Assembly: GCA_028023455.1 (NCBI GenBank)
Contig: JAQFVV010000027.1
Coordinates: forward strand, 4,151,845 to 4,215,844
DNA length: 64,000 nt
Reading direction: 5' to 3'
DNA from: Epiperipatus broadwayi
Taxonomy: Eukaryota; Onychophora; Udeonychophora; Euonychophora; Peripatidae
The notes under the pieces were generated by a model. That model searched no databases. It was not told the DNA's origin and saw only the letters and a list, made by a program, of their open reading frames with translations. Below are positions 25,499 through 36,610 of this stretch, piece by piece (within the stretch, counting starts at the first letter, position 1; each line of letters starts with the position of its first letter). Made by a program: the position numbers and the translations under genes.

Positions 25499-25581
25499 GC
25501 ATTGGTGGTCGAGAGGTCAGCATGACTGCCTTGCACTTGCAGGCAGTTGCCCAGGTTGCAGGTTCGTGTCCCAGCCAATGC
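25499..25581 (+). repeat. tRNA-like SINE head
   Basis: An 83-bp tRNA-like block. The 7-bp acceptor pairing GCATTGG (25499-25505) / CCAATGC (25575-25581) is perfect. A D-arm-like TGGTCGAGAGGTCAGC fits an A box and GGTTCGTGTCC (25561-25571) a B box. The middle is a perfect-looking hairpin (CTGCCTTGC...GCAGGCAG) in place of a normal anticodon arm, so this is a tRNA-derived SINE promoter rather than a working tRNA. It is followed by an A-rich stretch. Confidence 0.6.
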
Positions 25582-25710
25582 TATGACACTTATAAAAAAA
25601 TAGCAATATTGAAGTAGTTAGATTATTTAATGTTAAACTTAAATGATTTTGGTAAAGATAAAACATCTAATCCTTCTGTTACTTCAACATTTTCTCATCA
25701 TTTCTTAGTG

Positions 25711-26138
25711 CAGAGGTTCCCATACTGGGGTACCCAAATCAAGTATATAAATATATTACCATATTAATATATTCCAACCATAGTTATGCTATTAACATTT
25801 CCAGGCTATTCCATGTTGGTACTGTGTGTTGGCCACATGAACAATATTCCTGATCCCCTTTCAAACCCAGACACAGTGAGGTTGCACAGAATTTTATCTT
25901 ATTGCAGGCTCTAATAACTCAAAATGTCTGAATAAGATTAAAGACAGCTAGTGAAATTACCAAATCAGTACTACCTCAAAGTTCACCTTTATGGAACTTG
26001 CATCTCCTGTACACGTGTTTGGCATAATGCATAATACACTCTGCAAATGCTTATTTTTTTATTATAATGAAGGGGGTATACTGGATAAATTATTAAAAGC
26101 CAAGAAGTTATGAAAACCAAAGGGATTGGGAACCCTGA
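25711..26138. mobile_element. hAT-type non-autonomous element (MITE)
   Basis: Starts CAGAGGTTCCCATACTGGGG and ends TTGGGAACCCTG, the terminal inverted repeat style of hAT elements (CAGNGGTTCCCAA...). Flanks TCTTAGTG (25703-25710) and CCTTAGTG (26139-26146) agree at 7 of 8 positions, matching the 8-bp target duplication of hAT transposition. The interior encodes no transposase. Confidence 0.8.
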
Positions 26139-26630
26139 CCTTAGTGATCATTTGAGTTAATAGTTCAACATTTTTTTAAATATTAAAATCTTTATTCAAT
26201 TTTATGAATTTAATACATTTTTAGAAATATAGATTTACGAATGAAAAATATTCTAAAAAATCATATTTTTATTTACAAATTTAGAAAACAATACCGAAGT
26301 TAAATTAAGTGCCTAATGAGAATTACTTTTTTTATTGACTAATTTTATTATTGCTATTCAAAAAAGGTAAAATAATAAAATCTTATTCTTTAAAATTCTG
26401 TTTTTTATGTGAACAAATAATTAGAAAGTCATCATAAGGCTATAAAATTTTGTTCAAAAATTTAAAATTGCATTTATAATTATTAAATATCAAACTTCTG
26501 TCCTATAATGTTTGACAGAGTTTAAGGATTGTAGTTTAATTTTTTTTATTATTTCAAATCTCTTGATTTGTATTTTTAAAATGAAACATATTCTAAAATA
26601 TCTATGTATAAACATCGATGCACAGTTACT
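26139..26630. other. AT-rich spacer
   Basis: No gene. Parts resemble the diffuse AT-rich repeat duplicated at 40.8 and 45.8 kb (TTCAACATTTTTTTAAAT, AATCTTTAT...). Confidence 0.35.
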
Positions 26631-26639
26631 ATGAATATA

Positions 26640-27240
26640 GTTTCACACAACCCACCACTCTCCACACTATCTCATAACACTGATACACTTGAACACATAT
26701 ATGTTGAAAAGATAAATAATCACCAATATATGTATTTCATGCTAAACCAGCAATCATCAGTTGGTCCGATTGCCATCTCTACACATATATGCTAAAAGTG
26801 CTCAGATATATATTAAGATAGCCAAACCTCATACTTTAATGGACAGGCTTCAATCTACTCCACTCTTCAACCGTCCATCCAATTAAAAATCTGATAATGG
26901 AATGCTCAAAGGCCAACCTGAGGCTGAGATTCTTGTCACACCCATGTTGACCTAAGGTTAATCTGACCCCTCATTTACAGGACATAATCCATTTAATACA
27001 TATACAAGGGATGGGCAGTCATCTCTACTATGTAATAACTGAAACACACAGGCTTATTATATACCTGTGTCTACATATGTAATATATAAGGTATATACAT
27101 ATGTGTGTGTTTAAGTGTATCAGTGCTATGAGATAGTGTGGAGAGTGGTGGGTTGTGTGAAAGTCTGTGCTCATATACCCTATATATTACATATATAGAC
27201 CCAAATGTATAATAAGTCTGTGTGTTTCAGTTATACATAT
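26640..27240. mobile_element. Family 3 ribozyme repeat, inverted pair
   Basis: Left arm (about 26640-26800) and right arm (about 27090-27240) carry complementary words: ACCCACCACTCTCCACACTA and complement, CTGATACACTTGAACAC and complement. A minus-strand hammerhead-like motif lies at 26718-26771. The right half also contains a short inverted copy of the terminal part (ACTGAAACACACAGGCTTAT near 27045 against CTGTGTGTTTCAGTTAT near 27220). Same family as the cleaner copy at 61680-62144. Confidence 0.75.
26718..26771 (-). ncRNA. Hammerhead-like motif, family 3
   Basis: On the minus strand: helix Ib AATC/GATT, helix Ia CCAA/TTGG, core CTGATGA, stem II TGCT-GGTTT-AGCA (one U-U pair next to the core), GAA, then ATACATATA with the ATA triplet before the predicted cut. 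All invariant core bases are present. Helix III would be only about 3 bp. Confidence 0.6.
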
Positions 27241-27371
27241 AGTTTGTAAAATTAATCACAAATATAAAAAGGAAAATTATTTATAATGGTCAGGTTAAGA
27301 TGTACATTTGATTATGTATACAAATATATGTATAAAATGTATTAATTGTATTATTATATATTTGATATTGT

Positions 27372-27412
27372 AGTTCTGATGAAGACTTCAGGACAGTCGA
27401 AACTGTAAGGAT
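27372..27412 (+). ncRNA. Minimal hammerhead-like motif, family 4
   Basis: TTCTGATGAAGAC, then a loop (TTCAGGA), then CAGTCGAAACTGTAAGG. It has CTGATGA, a stem II GACT/AGTC (one extra A before it) and GAAAC. CTGANGAAG...CGAAAC blocks of this kind are found in the ribozyme-bearing repeats of many animals (Penelope-like elements). Helix I is weak here, so function is doubtful. A related block is at 48110-48150. Confidence 0.45.
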
Positions 27413-27654
27413 AAAGTTGTGATAAAAAAAATAGTATTGTTGAAATGTATAAGAAAGTTGGAAATAATATAATATGTAAATTCATTTATACAATTATGAT
27501 TGAAGAATCTACCATTCAACAACCATCTAGACTTTCATTGGATTATTAAGAATATTAGTGACATCTTTAGATTTGTCTTTGAACTACTAGGTTTTTGGTA
27601 TCAAATGAACACAAAACTGGAAAAATAGCATTAAAGATGACTGTAAGAGAATGA

Positions 27655-28868
27655 TGTGATATGCATTATGATTTCACCTTATACGGAGCCAGGAATCTCT
27701 CAGTAACTATGCCCAGAGAAATCTGTTAGCCACTGTGACTTTCCTTTCCATTCTCCACCCTGTTTTCCCATATTCTTATTTTACTCCATCCCATTTCCAC
27801 AACTTTGTCAATTCCATGGCCTTTATATCTAAATCCTCCTTGTTTTTCCCCAAACCCAGCATAAAAACAAATAAGCCACTATCTGTATAATCACTTTGTT
27901 TATATTTATTCTTCCACAACCTCATTATTTGTACTTTTTCAGCTTTCAAGCATTTACATTGAATTAACAGATGCCTAATATTTTCTATGCCTTCCTTACA
28001 CAACTTGCAGACTAAATCATTCATACTTTTTTTATTTATGTGTATACTCCCTTGTTACTATTGATCCTGAGTGAACCTTAAACAATAAACTATTATCCTT
28101 GCTGTTATTATAAATTAACTCACACCCAATGTTCTGTTTACTTCTATAGATATTTAAACTCTTTTTACTCTCCATACTAGTCCTCCATCTCTCCAACTCC
28201 CTATTTTTTATTAATGCATTTATTTTTTTATCCCATTTCTTACCACTATAACCTTCAACAATCCTCATACCACAATCATCCCACCTTTTATACAAGTATA
28301 CTGATATAATTTTTGTATCCAAATCCTTTGCATATTGCATTACCTTTCTCACCCATCTTGTTGCCTGCCCTTTACTCATAACCCAATTAAATACTATTTT
28401 GGCTAATCTTTTATTATCCATAAACTGCAATCTACCAAACATTTTCATTTTGCATCTCTCATATAAAAACATGACCATCCCATTTCTCATTGTATTGCCT
28501 CCATTGCTGGCCATATATCTGCATCTAATGCATGTCCTTCTACTTCTCTTTCTACTTTTTCTAAGTAATCTAATACCCTTTACTAACACATAATGCATCA
28601 TTGCCCTATGTTAACCCTGCTACTACAACTCCCTTCCATACAATTCTAGCTATGTCATATTTATTATATGAAAACATTGTTAATTTCTTTATCAATCCCT
28701 TTCTTTTTTTTTGCTTCATTTATCAATTTTTTCTCCCATTCATTTTAGCAATTTTTCTGATTACTTAAGATGATTCCCAAATAACTATATCTATTCACCA
28801 CACTTAACTTTATATCCTCCAATAAAAATTCTTTGTCTTCTCTTTCCCCAGTATTAACCATCATTATA
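27655..28868 (-). pseudogene. LINE-A copy, 5'-truncated
   Basis: Minus-strand LINE-A covering the RT-to-C-terminus part. The frame 28032-28601 contains GRLQFMDNKRLAKIVFNWVM, KATRWVRKVMQYAKDLD-like and YLYKRWDDCGMRIVEGYS blocks; 27776-28024 continues, after a frameshift, with the CKLCKEGIENIRHLLI zinc-knuckle and ELTKLWKWDG. The 3' UTR ends at about 27655 with the CACATC-type tail. The 5' end meets a family 1 repeat at about 28870. Most similar to 33.7-36.6 kb and 51.5-53.1 kb. Confidence 0.85.
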
Positions 28869-28869
28869 T

Positions 28870-29400
28870 TTGGTAGCAAACTCTTCATACAGTAGTGCTA
28901 CTTGGTGCAAGATTTAGTAATCAATAAATGAAAAACAAATCCATATCCCCAAATTAGTCTCTATCTTGTGACTTTTATCAGTGGGGAGTCTTGGATCTGA
29001 TAGCACTGTCCCTAAGCCTTTGGATCTAATGCAATCTTCCAATACCCACCTTTTTTATATTTAGTTAACTATAAAACTATACATCCAAAATGAAACAATA
29101 GTGTTTTAATCCAAGTTAATTCAATGTATAGTCATATGGATCTGAAACTAGTTCCGTATCTATTCACTTGGTGTCTTTGGTTTTTAAGTAACGATTGTCA
29201 CCATCACCTTATTGTCATGATTGGTATTAAACCACTAAGGCATCATGTGATCATTATTTTTTTATGCGTAAGCAAGCTATTAAAACAGTATCCAACTCTT
29301 CATATAGTCATGTGACCCAGTGCAAGATTTAGAAATCAATAATTGCAAAAAGGTTGTTACATGAAATTCATATCTAGCGCCTATTCTACATTAACACCTG
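28870..29400 (-). mobile_element. Family 1 ribozyme repeat, tandem minus units
   Basis: One full unit and the start of a second, in tandem. AAACTCTTCATACAGTAGTG at about 28879 recurs as AACTCTTCATATAGTCATG at about 29296, about 420 bp apart. The end of unit 1 runs directly through GATTGGTATTAAACCACTAA and ATCATGTGATCATTA into unit 2, so these sequences are internal junctions of a tandem array. The hammerhead region (about 28945-28990) is decayed (CTGATAA). Confidence 0.8.
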
Positions 29401-29544
29401 GAAAATTATAAATGTTGGAGTTTCAAATAGTATTAAAATAGCAGTATAAATTAAAACCTGTGCTACACCAATTTAAATCACTAGTAAACAGTCATTTGGA
29501 AATGAAAAAAGTTAAGTACAATAAACATCACATGACCACCACCT

Positions 29545-30015
29545 CTTATGCTTGTGTATAACTGTTGTTAAAACAGGCAAAACTCACTATATGTATTGCC
29601 ACACACAGCAAGATAGAGTAATCAATGGATGCCAGAAGCCTTGTGCATAAAATCCCCATCTAGTGCCTACTCATCTAATATCTCCAGGCTAGTTTCTGGC
29701 TTGTGGCCTTCATCAGTGAGGAGCCAGGATCTGAGAGCACTGCACCTAGAGCTTAGGATCTAATGCAACCCTCCAGTAACCCCCATTTATCTCCATTTGA
29801 CTACAAAACTATGAGTCTTAAACTGAAAACACCTCTAGGTGCAGTGATCTCAGATCCAGGCTCCTCACTAATGAAGGCCACAAGCCAGAAACTAGTCTGG
29901 GGATATTCGATGAGTAGGCACTAGATGGGGATTTTATGTACAAGCCTTCTGGCATCCATTAATTACTCTAGCTTGCTGTGTGTAGCAATGTGTATAGTGA
30001 GTTTTGCCTGTTTTA
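29545..30015. mobile_element. Family 1 ribozyme repeat, inverted pair
   Basis: Minus unit then plus unit, with arms GGCAAAACTCACTATATG and complement at both ends. The minus core (about 29683-29723) has CTGATGA, stem II GGC/GCC, GAAAC and stem I TCCTCA/TGGAGA; helix III ends AGCC. The plus core (29866-29905) reads CTAATGA, losing the invariant G5. The two arms therefore decayed independently. Confidence 0.85.
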
Positions 30016-30150
30016 AAAATTTAAGTAAAGAAGAAAAAAACATCAGCAGTCAACATTAGAAATAATAATGTTAAACTTGCAGCTAAAAAATCTGCAATTT
30101 TAAAAAGAAAAAAATCTATCAAAATTATGGAGCTCAGAAGCAATATTTTA

Positions 30151-30371
30151 AACCATTAAACATCACATGATCACCATTATACAGGCTGTTCACACAAAGG
30201 GAAAAATCTCCATACAACTCCTACTGATGAAAGCCGCAAGCTAGAAATTAGTCTGTGGATATTGGATGAGTAGGCACCAGATAGGATTTTATGCACATAC
30301 CTTTATGCATCCATTGATTACTCTGGCATGCACTGAGTGGCGCCACTGTATGGATAGTTTTGCCTCTGTGT
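30151..30371 (+). mobile_element. Family 1 ribozyme repeat, 13-bp target duplication
   Basis: 221-bp element starting AACCATTAAACATCACATGA and ending GTTTTGCCTCTGTGT. Direct repeats AAGCAATATTTTA lie at 30138-30150 and 30372-30384. The interior jumps from TCTCCATACA straight to CTCCTACTGATGAAAGC, an internal deletion. The core has CTGATGA, stem II AGC/GCT, GAAAT and TAGTC. Stem I is weakened. Confidence 0.85.
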
Positions 30372-30389
30372 AAGCAATATTTTATTTGG

Positions 30390-31950
30390 TCCAGCGATGA
30401 ATGGATAATGACCTCTTTTGATTTCTATATCTCATGCAGACATATAATTGTAAATTTTCCCATGATATCTATGCCATAACTGAAAATCACATTATGACAG
30501 GATGGAAAAAATCTAATTAGTGTACTAGCCCAATAAACCTGGAATTATGTAGTTCTATGAAGATGCCAGTTTTAAAAATACCTTATTCCAATAGATAACT
30601 GTTGAAAATCTAGAAGTAGCATTATCAATCATTTTTTACATGATTTTTATCAACCTATTGATGCCAAATGCATAATTCAGTCATACCATCATTCTATCTG
30701 GAGATTAACTCAATGAAAGTCCATTAAAGAAAGCCTTAAATCTTGGAAAAATAATTGAATCAGAGATAGTCCAAATCTCCAAATATTTCAAGAATCTCTG
30801 AGCTCTGAAGTAGTGTGTTAATATAACAGTATCCAATATTGAAGAAGAACCAACTTAATAAATAAATGTCACATCTCAAACAAGAAGAGAAGAAATAAAG
30901 ACACAGGGCAAGCAGAAAAAAGAAAAGACCATCAAAAATATATTACCGATAAATGTTTGAAAGAAATTTTAGATATAAAAGTTCAGCATATCATAAGATA
31001 GATGAGATTGAAATACATCCTAGGTAAAATATATAATTTCTAACAAAGTAGAATTTGGATATAAAAAAATTTGAAAGAAAGTATGACTAGTGAAATAGAA
31101 AGCATGTCTCAAAAACCCAGGAAATGATTAGAAAAATATAAAGTGTAATTGAAAAAAATGCAAGAAAAATTGGTATCAAATATAATGAAGAATAATCATA
31201 AAATGACTCAAGAAACAAAAAATGACAGTATTAAAGAAAATATTGGAGTTGGGGTAAAAAAGATAAAAAAAAATTGGAACAAGTTGAAAAAGAATAGAAA
31301 GTTGTTAAAGAATTCAAGTTATTCTGAAAATCTTGAAGAGGATATTCAAATAATTGTGGAGAAAATAAATAAAATAGAACTGAGAGAGAATAAAGAATGA
31401 AAAGAGAGAGTGGAAATAGTACTGGAAAAATGAAATATTAAACCACTAAACATCACATAATCATATCATTTTCTATCTTACATAGGCTGTTAAAACATAG
31501 GCAAACTGTATTGCCACCCATGCAAATCAGAGTAATTAATGGATGCAAGAAGGTTTATGCATAGAATCTCTATCTAATGCCTAATCATCCAATATCCCCA
31601 GGCTAGTTACATTAGATATAAAATGTAGGTGCAGTGCTCTCAGATACAAAGCTACTTACTGATGAAAGCCACAAGCTAAAAACTAGAAAAATGAAATATA
31701 AGTACAAATCAAGTTGCCAAAAAAAAAAAAAGAACTTATAAAATGAAATGAACTTGAGAAGTTAAAACGAAGTATAAAAGCAATTCAAAAAGAATTTACT
31801 GGATCTATCAAAAAATGCATAAACACATTAGATGAAAATATGAAAAACAGCCACAAAAATAAATACCATTAGTGAGAACATGGCAGACAGAAAAATCAGT
31901 TACCAAACAGTTTGTGATGCAGATTTATAAAATTTACTAAATTTATAAAT
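30390..31950 (+). pseudogene. Lysine-rich retroelement-like frame, split by insertion
   Basis: Frames at 31149-31400 (KLVSNIMKNNHKMTQETKND... to EDIQIIVEKINKIELRENKE) and, beyond an insertion, 31750-31860 (LEKLKRSIKAIQKEFTGSIK) are strongly charged and probably coiled coil. They appear to belong to one reading unit, split by the family 1 element at 31439-31685. Perhaps the ORF1 or linker of a LINE. No domain is recognised and stops are frequent. Confidence 0.3.
31439..31685. mobile_element. Family 1 ribozyme repeat ending near the ribozyme cut site
   Basis: 247-bp element flanked by the 14-bp direct repeat GAAAAATGAAATAT (31425-31438 and 31686-31699). It begins TAAACCACTAAACATCACAT. The left, minus part runs to CCCCAGGCTAGTTAC and then switches to a plus part, GCAGTGCTCTCAGATAC...CTGATGAAAGCCACAAGC. 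Its last bases are AAAAACTA, three to four bases before the position where family 1 hammerheads would cut (GAAACTAGTC). Confidence 0.85.
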
Positions 31951-33710
31951 TTTAATGTTTTAATTTTTTATTTAACAGGTATAAATAGCTTAATATATAT
32001 TGATATAACTCATATAACGGCTTCACCATTCTTAGAGAAAATATTAATGGGAGTAAATTCAATACTAATGTCTATAAGTTTGCCTTTGACAAGGATACTC
32101 AACCGGAAAAGATATTAAAATCGTATTTAAAATTTTCACTATATCCACAGAAGTTGTTTATTACATTTTCTTCTTTGATTATGCTCATCATCTTTTATTG
32201 GTTTATACTCCCTTACTGCTATTGAAACCTGATGTTTGTAACATGTTACTCAAATTCCAAATAAATTTGTCTTCTTCTAATTGAGTTTAGAAAGAGCATC
32301 CTTAACTAACTTCTCTATTTATCAATTCACTGACTAGCTGTATTTTTTGGAGTTGATTTAAACTTTTATTAAAAGATATTATTGTTCAAATTCGAGGCAT
32401 AGTTTGTATCTTAAAATTCTACATTACCATCCAATCTACTTAGATAAAAAAAACTCAATAAAGCGAAAGAGACGAGTAGAAAGATCTTAAACATGAGAGA
32501 AAACCTTGAAAAGAGGATTGACAAATGAAGATGATAAAGGAAAACATACACTATAGTAGACATTAGAAATAATAAATACTGCGATCATAAATCAATGTAA
32601 TGAACATATTATTTCTCTATAAAAGTTTTGATAAAATTTATCGCTTAAAAAATTTCAGTTTATGGTTTTAAAAGTTATCCTACTATTTTTAATACTTATA
32701 CTTTTTTATTTATTAGTTTATAAATAATTTTATGGATTTTTTTTAAAACTTGTGTGTGCGCCCGCGTGTAAATAATGTGTGTGTGTTTAAGTAAGTATTT
32801 TATATTAGCGAATGCGATACTATATTTACTTAGCAATAATTTGGGTGGTGATGAATAATAAAAAAGTTAAACTGTGAATTAAATGTTTTTTTTCTCCCGT
32901 CATTGTCTGTTTTCAATCAACTGCTTGCCAGATTACAAGATAGGATTCTGGTGAGATACGCCCTCCTGTGGGAAAACTCAACACTCTTTAAAAAAAACAC
33001 TACAGGTCTGCGCGTTCCCTGCGGCATAAACTTTTACTAAAAACAAATTACAGATCTCTAGAGGTGCGTTTAATAAAAAAGAGGGAACGATTGAATTACA
33101 GGTTACTTCCAGAGAAAAGACCGCTTTCTGAAGTCATTGTCAGCTTTAATAACAGCTTGTGACGCACTCTTATGAAATAAACCAAACCTTTAGACCGTGC
33201 CACCAACAGATTACTTTACGATAAAATTCACAAGGTTCCAATAAAAGTGTCAAAATTAATGTTAAACAACCATATTTCTTTTTATTGTTTTATAATTAGG
33301 TCCAATCAAATGATCCTTTTAGTACTTTACAACTAAACCATTTGACTTCTGCCCTAATTCGTGCCGTAATATGAAATGTAAAAAAGCTTACGTTTTCAAT
33401 GTGTTTTACTTTTTACAAAAATAATAATCAACACAGAGCTATTTAATTTCATACTTTAATTGACCTGTATAGAGTGTGAAATTGGTTCAATAGTTAAATC
33501 GATGCGCTGGTGAGCAAAAATCCTTTGCGCAACTGCAGACTAAATATATATATTTAACTGACTTGGTATAGCAAATAAAGTATTTCTACTGTGATAAATA
33601 TGAAATATATTTCGGCAGGAAGACATTTATAAATATGATTAATATTCGTTTAAAAAAAAGAGGGGTCCTTAAAAATGACTGCAGAGGGCGACAACGGCTG
33701 CCGTCAATAA
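31951..33710. other. Spacer; GC-richer block at 32.9-33.2 kb
   Basis: No gene recognised. A short frame near 32040-32200 carries a hydrophobic stretch, but nothing identifies it. 32920-33240 has more CpG (GGTCTGCGCGTTCCCTGCGG) than its surroundings and could be an old promoter, exon or transposon. Confidence 0.3.
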
Positions 33711-34250
33711 CTTTATTGTAATAGAAATGGTTAGGAATGTGATGGAGGATAGAAATAAAGGTACAAATAATAGTGAAAGATGTGGATGGAGAGTGAATGA
33801 TAAGAATAAGTTGGAAGAGTATAAAATAAAAATTGAAGAAACCATGGAGCAATTGGTTGGGGATGAGTATAAGGACTGGTGTGGTGAAGTAGAAAGAGTG
33901 GCAAAATAGGGTTTTAGTCGAGAATATGAAGAAGAATAAAAGTAATAGTGTAAAAGAGAGGGAAAAAGCATGCAGAGAATATAAGTGTGCTATTAAGAAT
34001 AAAGAAAGTGAAAATGATATTAATGCTAAATGGGGAAAGTACTTAGAAAATAAGAAGCTAGCTAAAATGGATAATTATGGAGAGAGGATGAAGTTAAATA
34101 ATAAATTGTTGGAAGAAATTAATAAAAGTGGAAGAGATGGGAGTAAAAAAAATTGGAATTACATTAAAAGGAGAAATGTAGGGGAAAGAGAGATAGTATT
34201 AATAGATGATGAGGGAATAGAATGTAGCTCTAGAGGTGAGATAGAAAAAA

Positions 34251-34466
34251 TCTTAAATAGATATGTAATGGATATAAAAAAGATGTTAGATGTGAAGGAA
34301 GTAGTGATAGAAAAAATGAAAGCAGTTAGCAATGGGAATATTAGGTTCACAAAAAAAATCTTAAATAGATATGTAATGGATATAAAAAAGATGTTAGATG
34401 TGAAGGAAGTAGTGATAGAAAAAATGAAAGCAGTTAGCAATGGGAATATTAGGTTCACAAAAAATG
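34251..34466 (+). repeat. 108-bp tandem duplication inside LINE-A
   Basis: Two near-perfect copies (34251-34358, 34359-34466) repeat 36 residues (KILNRYVMDIKKMLDVKEVV onwards) in frame. Both breakpoints lie in A6-A8 runs, pointing to slippage or template switching between poly-A tracts. Confidence 0.95.
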
Positions 34467-34911
34467 AATTGAATGAGGCAGGGAAGAGATTGAAAAGTGG
34501 AAAAGTGAGAGGTTTAGATGGATGGGCAGCAGAGATGGTAATGAATTTAGGGCATAGAGCAAAAGCAAAGTTTTTATCATGTTTTAATAAGATGGCGCAG
34601 AAGACAGTTTTTCCGGGTAGTTGGAGTAATACAAGAATAAGATTATTATTTAAAGGAAAGGGTAAGGATCATAGAAAGTTAAATAATTATAGACCAATAG
34701 CGGTAACATCAGTTTTATATAAAGTTTTCACATATATGGTAGCTGGAAGAGTTGTAAAATGGATGGAAGAGAATAATGTAGTGGGGGGAATGCAAGGAGG
34801 TTTTAGGAGGTTTTAGGTCAGATAGGCATATAGGAGATAGTTTGTTTGTAGTTACACAACTTATAGAGATGAGTAGGAATTCAGGTAGATCGTTATATAT
34901 GAGTTTTATAG

Positions 34912-35009
34912 ATATAGAGAAAGCATATGATAGAGTAAATAGAAATAGATTATGGGTAAGATATAGAGAAAGCATATGATAGAGTAAATAGAAATAGATT
35001 ATGGGTAAG
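34912..35009 (+). repeat. 49-bp tandem duplication inside LINE-A
   Basis: ATATAGAGAAAGCATATGAT starts at 34912 and again at 34961. As 49 is not a multiple of three, the duplication shifts frame just after the AYDRV box. A 10-bp duplication (AGGAGGTTTT, 34795-34814) lies just upstream. Confidence 0.95.
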
Positions 35010-36610
35010 ATTAGCCAATTTGGGAATGGATGAAGCTTTAGTACATATTATTAAGAAATTATATGAAAATAATTATTATACTTACCAATTAGGGGATATA
35101 GAATCAGTTAAAGTAAAAAATGGAGTGGGATTAAGGCAAGGATGCCCTATGTCACTGATTTTGTTTTTATTGTTTTTGAGTGAAATGGAGAAAGCAATAG
35201 TAAGACTAGGAAGAGGGATAGAGATACCATTAATAGGTGGCAAAGAAGTATATAACTTGCCGGGTTTTTTTTTTTGCAGATGATATCTTTTTATGTGCAG
35301 AAAGAAGAGAAGATATGGATATTATGTTGAGGACATATGCAAGGGTGGGTAAAGAGATGGGGATTAAATTTAGTGAAGAAAAATCAAATATAATGATGGT
35401 TAATACTGGCAAAAGAGAGGATGTAGTTTTTTTATTGGGGGATATAAAGTTAAGTGTGGTGGATAGATATAGGTATTTGGGAATCATCTTATGTAATCAG
35501 GAAAATTGCTTGGTTGAATGGGAGAAAAAATTGGTAAATGAAGCAAAGAAAAGAAAAGATTTAGTAAAGAAACTAACAGTATTTTCATATAATAAATATG
35601 ATGTAGCTAGAATTGTATGGAAGGGAGTTGCAGTAGCAGGGTTAACATATGGTAATGATGCATTATGTGTTAGTAAAAAGATTTTAGATTATTTAGAGAA
35701 AGTACAAAGGGAAGTAGGAAGACATGCATTAGATGCAGAGATGTGGACAGCAAAGGAGGCAATTCAAGGAGAAATTGGATGGTCAAGTTTCTATATGAGA
35801 GATGCAAAAAGTAAAATGAAACTGTTTGGTAGGTTGCAGTTTATGGATAGTAAAAGAATAGCCAAAATAGTGTTTAATTGGGTTATGAGTAAAGGGAAGG
35901 TAACAAGATGGGTGAGAAAGGTAATGCGGTATGCAAAAGATTTGGATAAAAAATTTATATCAGTATACTTGTATAATAGGTGGGATGATTGTGTTAGGAG
36001 GATTGTTGAGTGTTATAGTGGTAAGGAATGGGATAAAAGAATAGAAGCATTAATAAAAAATAGGGAGTTGGAGAGATAGAGAATTAGTATGGAGGGTAAG
36101 AAGAGTTTAAATATATATAGAAGTAAATGGAATATTGGAAGCGAGTTAATTTATGATAATAGTAAGGAAAGTAGTTTATTGTTTAAGGCTTGAACAGGAT
36201 CTTTAGCAACAAGAGAATATACATGTAAATGGAAAACTATGGGTGATTTAGCATGCAAATTGTGTAAGGAAGGTATAGAAAATATTAGGCATCTGTTGAT
36301 TGAATGTAAATGCTTGAAAGCAGAAAGGGTACAGATAATGAGTTATGGGAGAATAGGTATGAACAAAGTGACAATACAGAAAGTGAGTTATTAGTTTTTA
36401 TGGTGGGCTTGCAAAAAGATAAGGGGGATTTAGATTTAAAGGCCATAGAGTTGACAAAGATTATGTTGTGGAAATGGGATGGGGCAGAATATGGGAAGAC
36501 TTAGAGTGGGGAATGGAAAATAAAGAGGCTAACAGGTTTATCTGGGCATAATTGCTGAGATATTCTTGACTTCGTTTAAGGAGAAGCCAAATACATCACA
36601 TCGCAAGTGA

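Larger units (their letters stand above)
33727..36504 (+). pseudogene. LINE-A reverse transcriptase, frameshifted
   Basis: RNA-directed DNA polymerase of a LINE. Visible in order: linker (33926-34500); RT fingers GLDGWAAEMV near 34515; KLNNYRPIAVTSVLYKVF near 34680; FIDIEKAYDRV near 34905, holding the first catalytic Asp; GLRQGCPMS near 35130; FADD catalytic pair at 35273-35284; GIKFSEEKSNIMMVNT; YRYLGIIL; thumb; EKVQREVGRHALDAE; GEIGWSSF; GRLQFMDSKRIAKIVFNW; NRWDDCVRRIVECYSG; then CX2CX8HX4C and LTKIMLWKWDGAEYG. Frames are 33727-33909, 33926-34816, 35020-35283, 35237-36079 and 36310-36504. At least four frameshifts or stops make it inactive as read. Confidence 0.9.
33720..36610 (+). mobile_element. 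LINE-A, longest copy in the window
   Basis: A non-LTR retrotransposon 2.9 kb long, lacking the 5' part (no apurinic endonuclease domain seen). It runs from a charged linker through a complete set of RT motifs to the C-terminal zinc knuckle and a 3' UTR ending CACATCACATCGCAAG. The strand is G/A-rich. It carries three internal tandem duplications (34251-34466, 34795-34814, 34912-35009) and a T-homopolymer frameshift at about 35265-35275. Other copies are at 4.1, 27.7, 51.5 and 57.9 kb. No target duplication was identified. Confidence 0.9.

Noticed and set aside
32920-33240. GC-richer block as a possible exon or CpG promoter
   Set aside because: No open frame with recognisable protein, no clear splice sites, no second copy; left unassigned.
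34159-34458. Minus-strand frame with repeated hydrophobic segment
   Set aside because: Antisense shadow of the duplicated LINE-A coding stretch.
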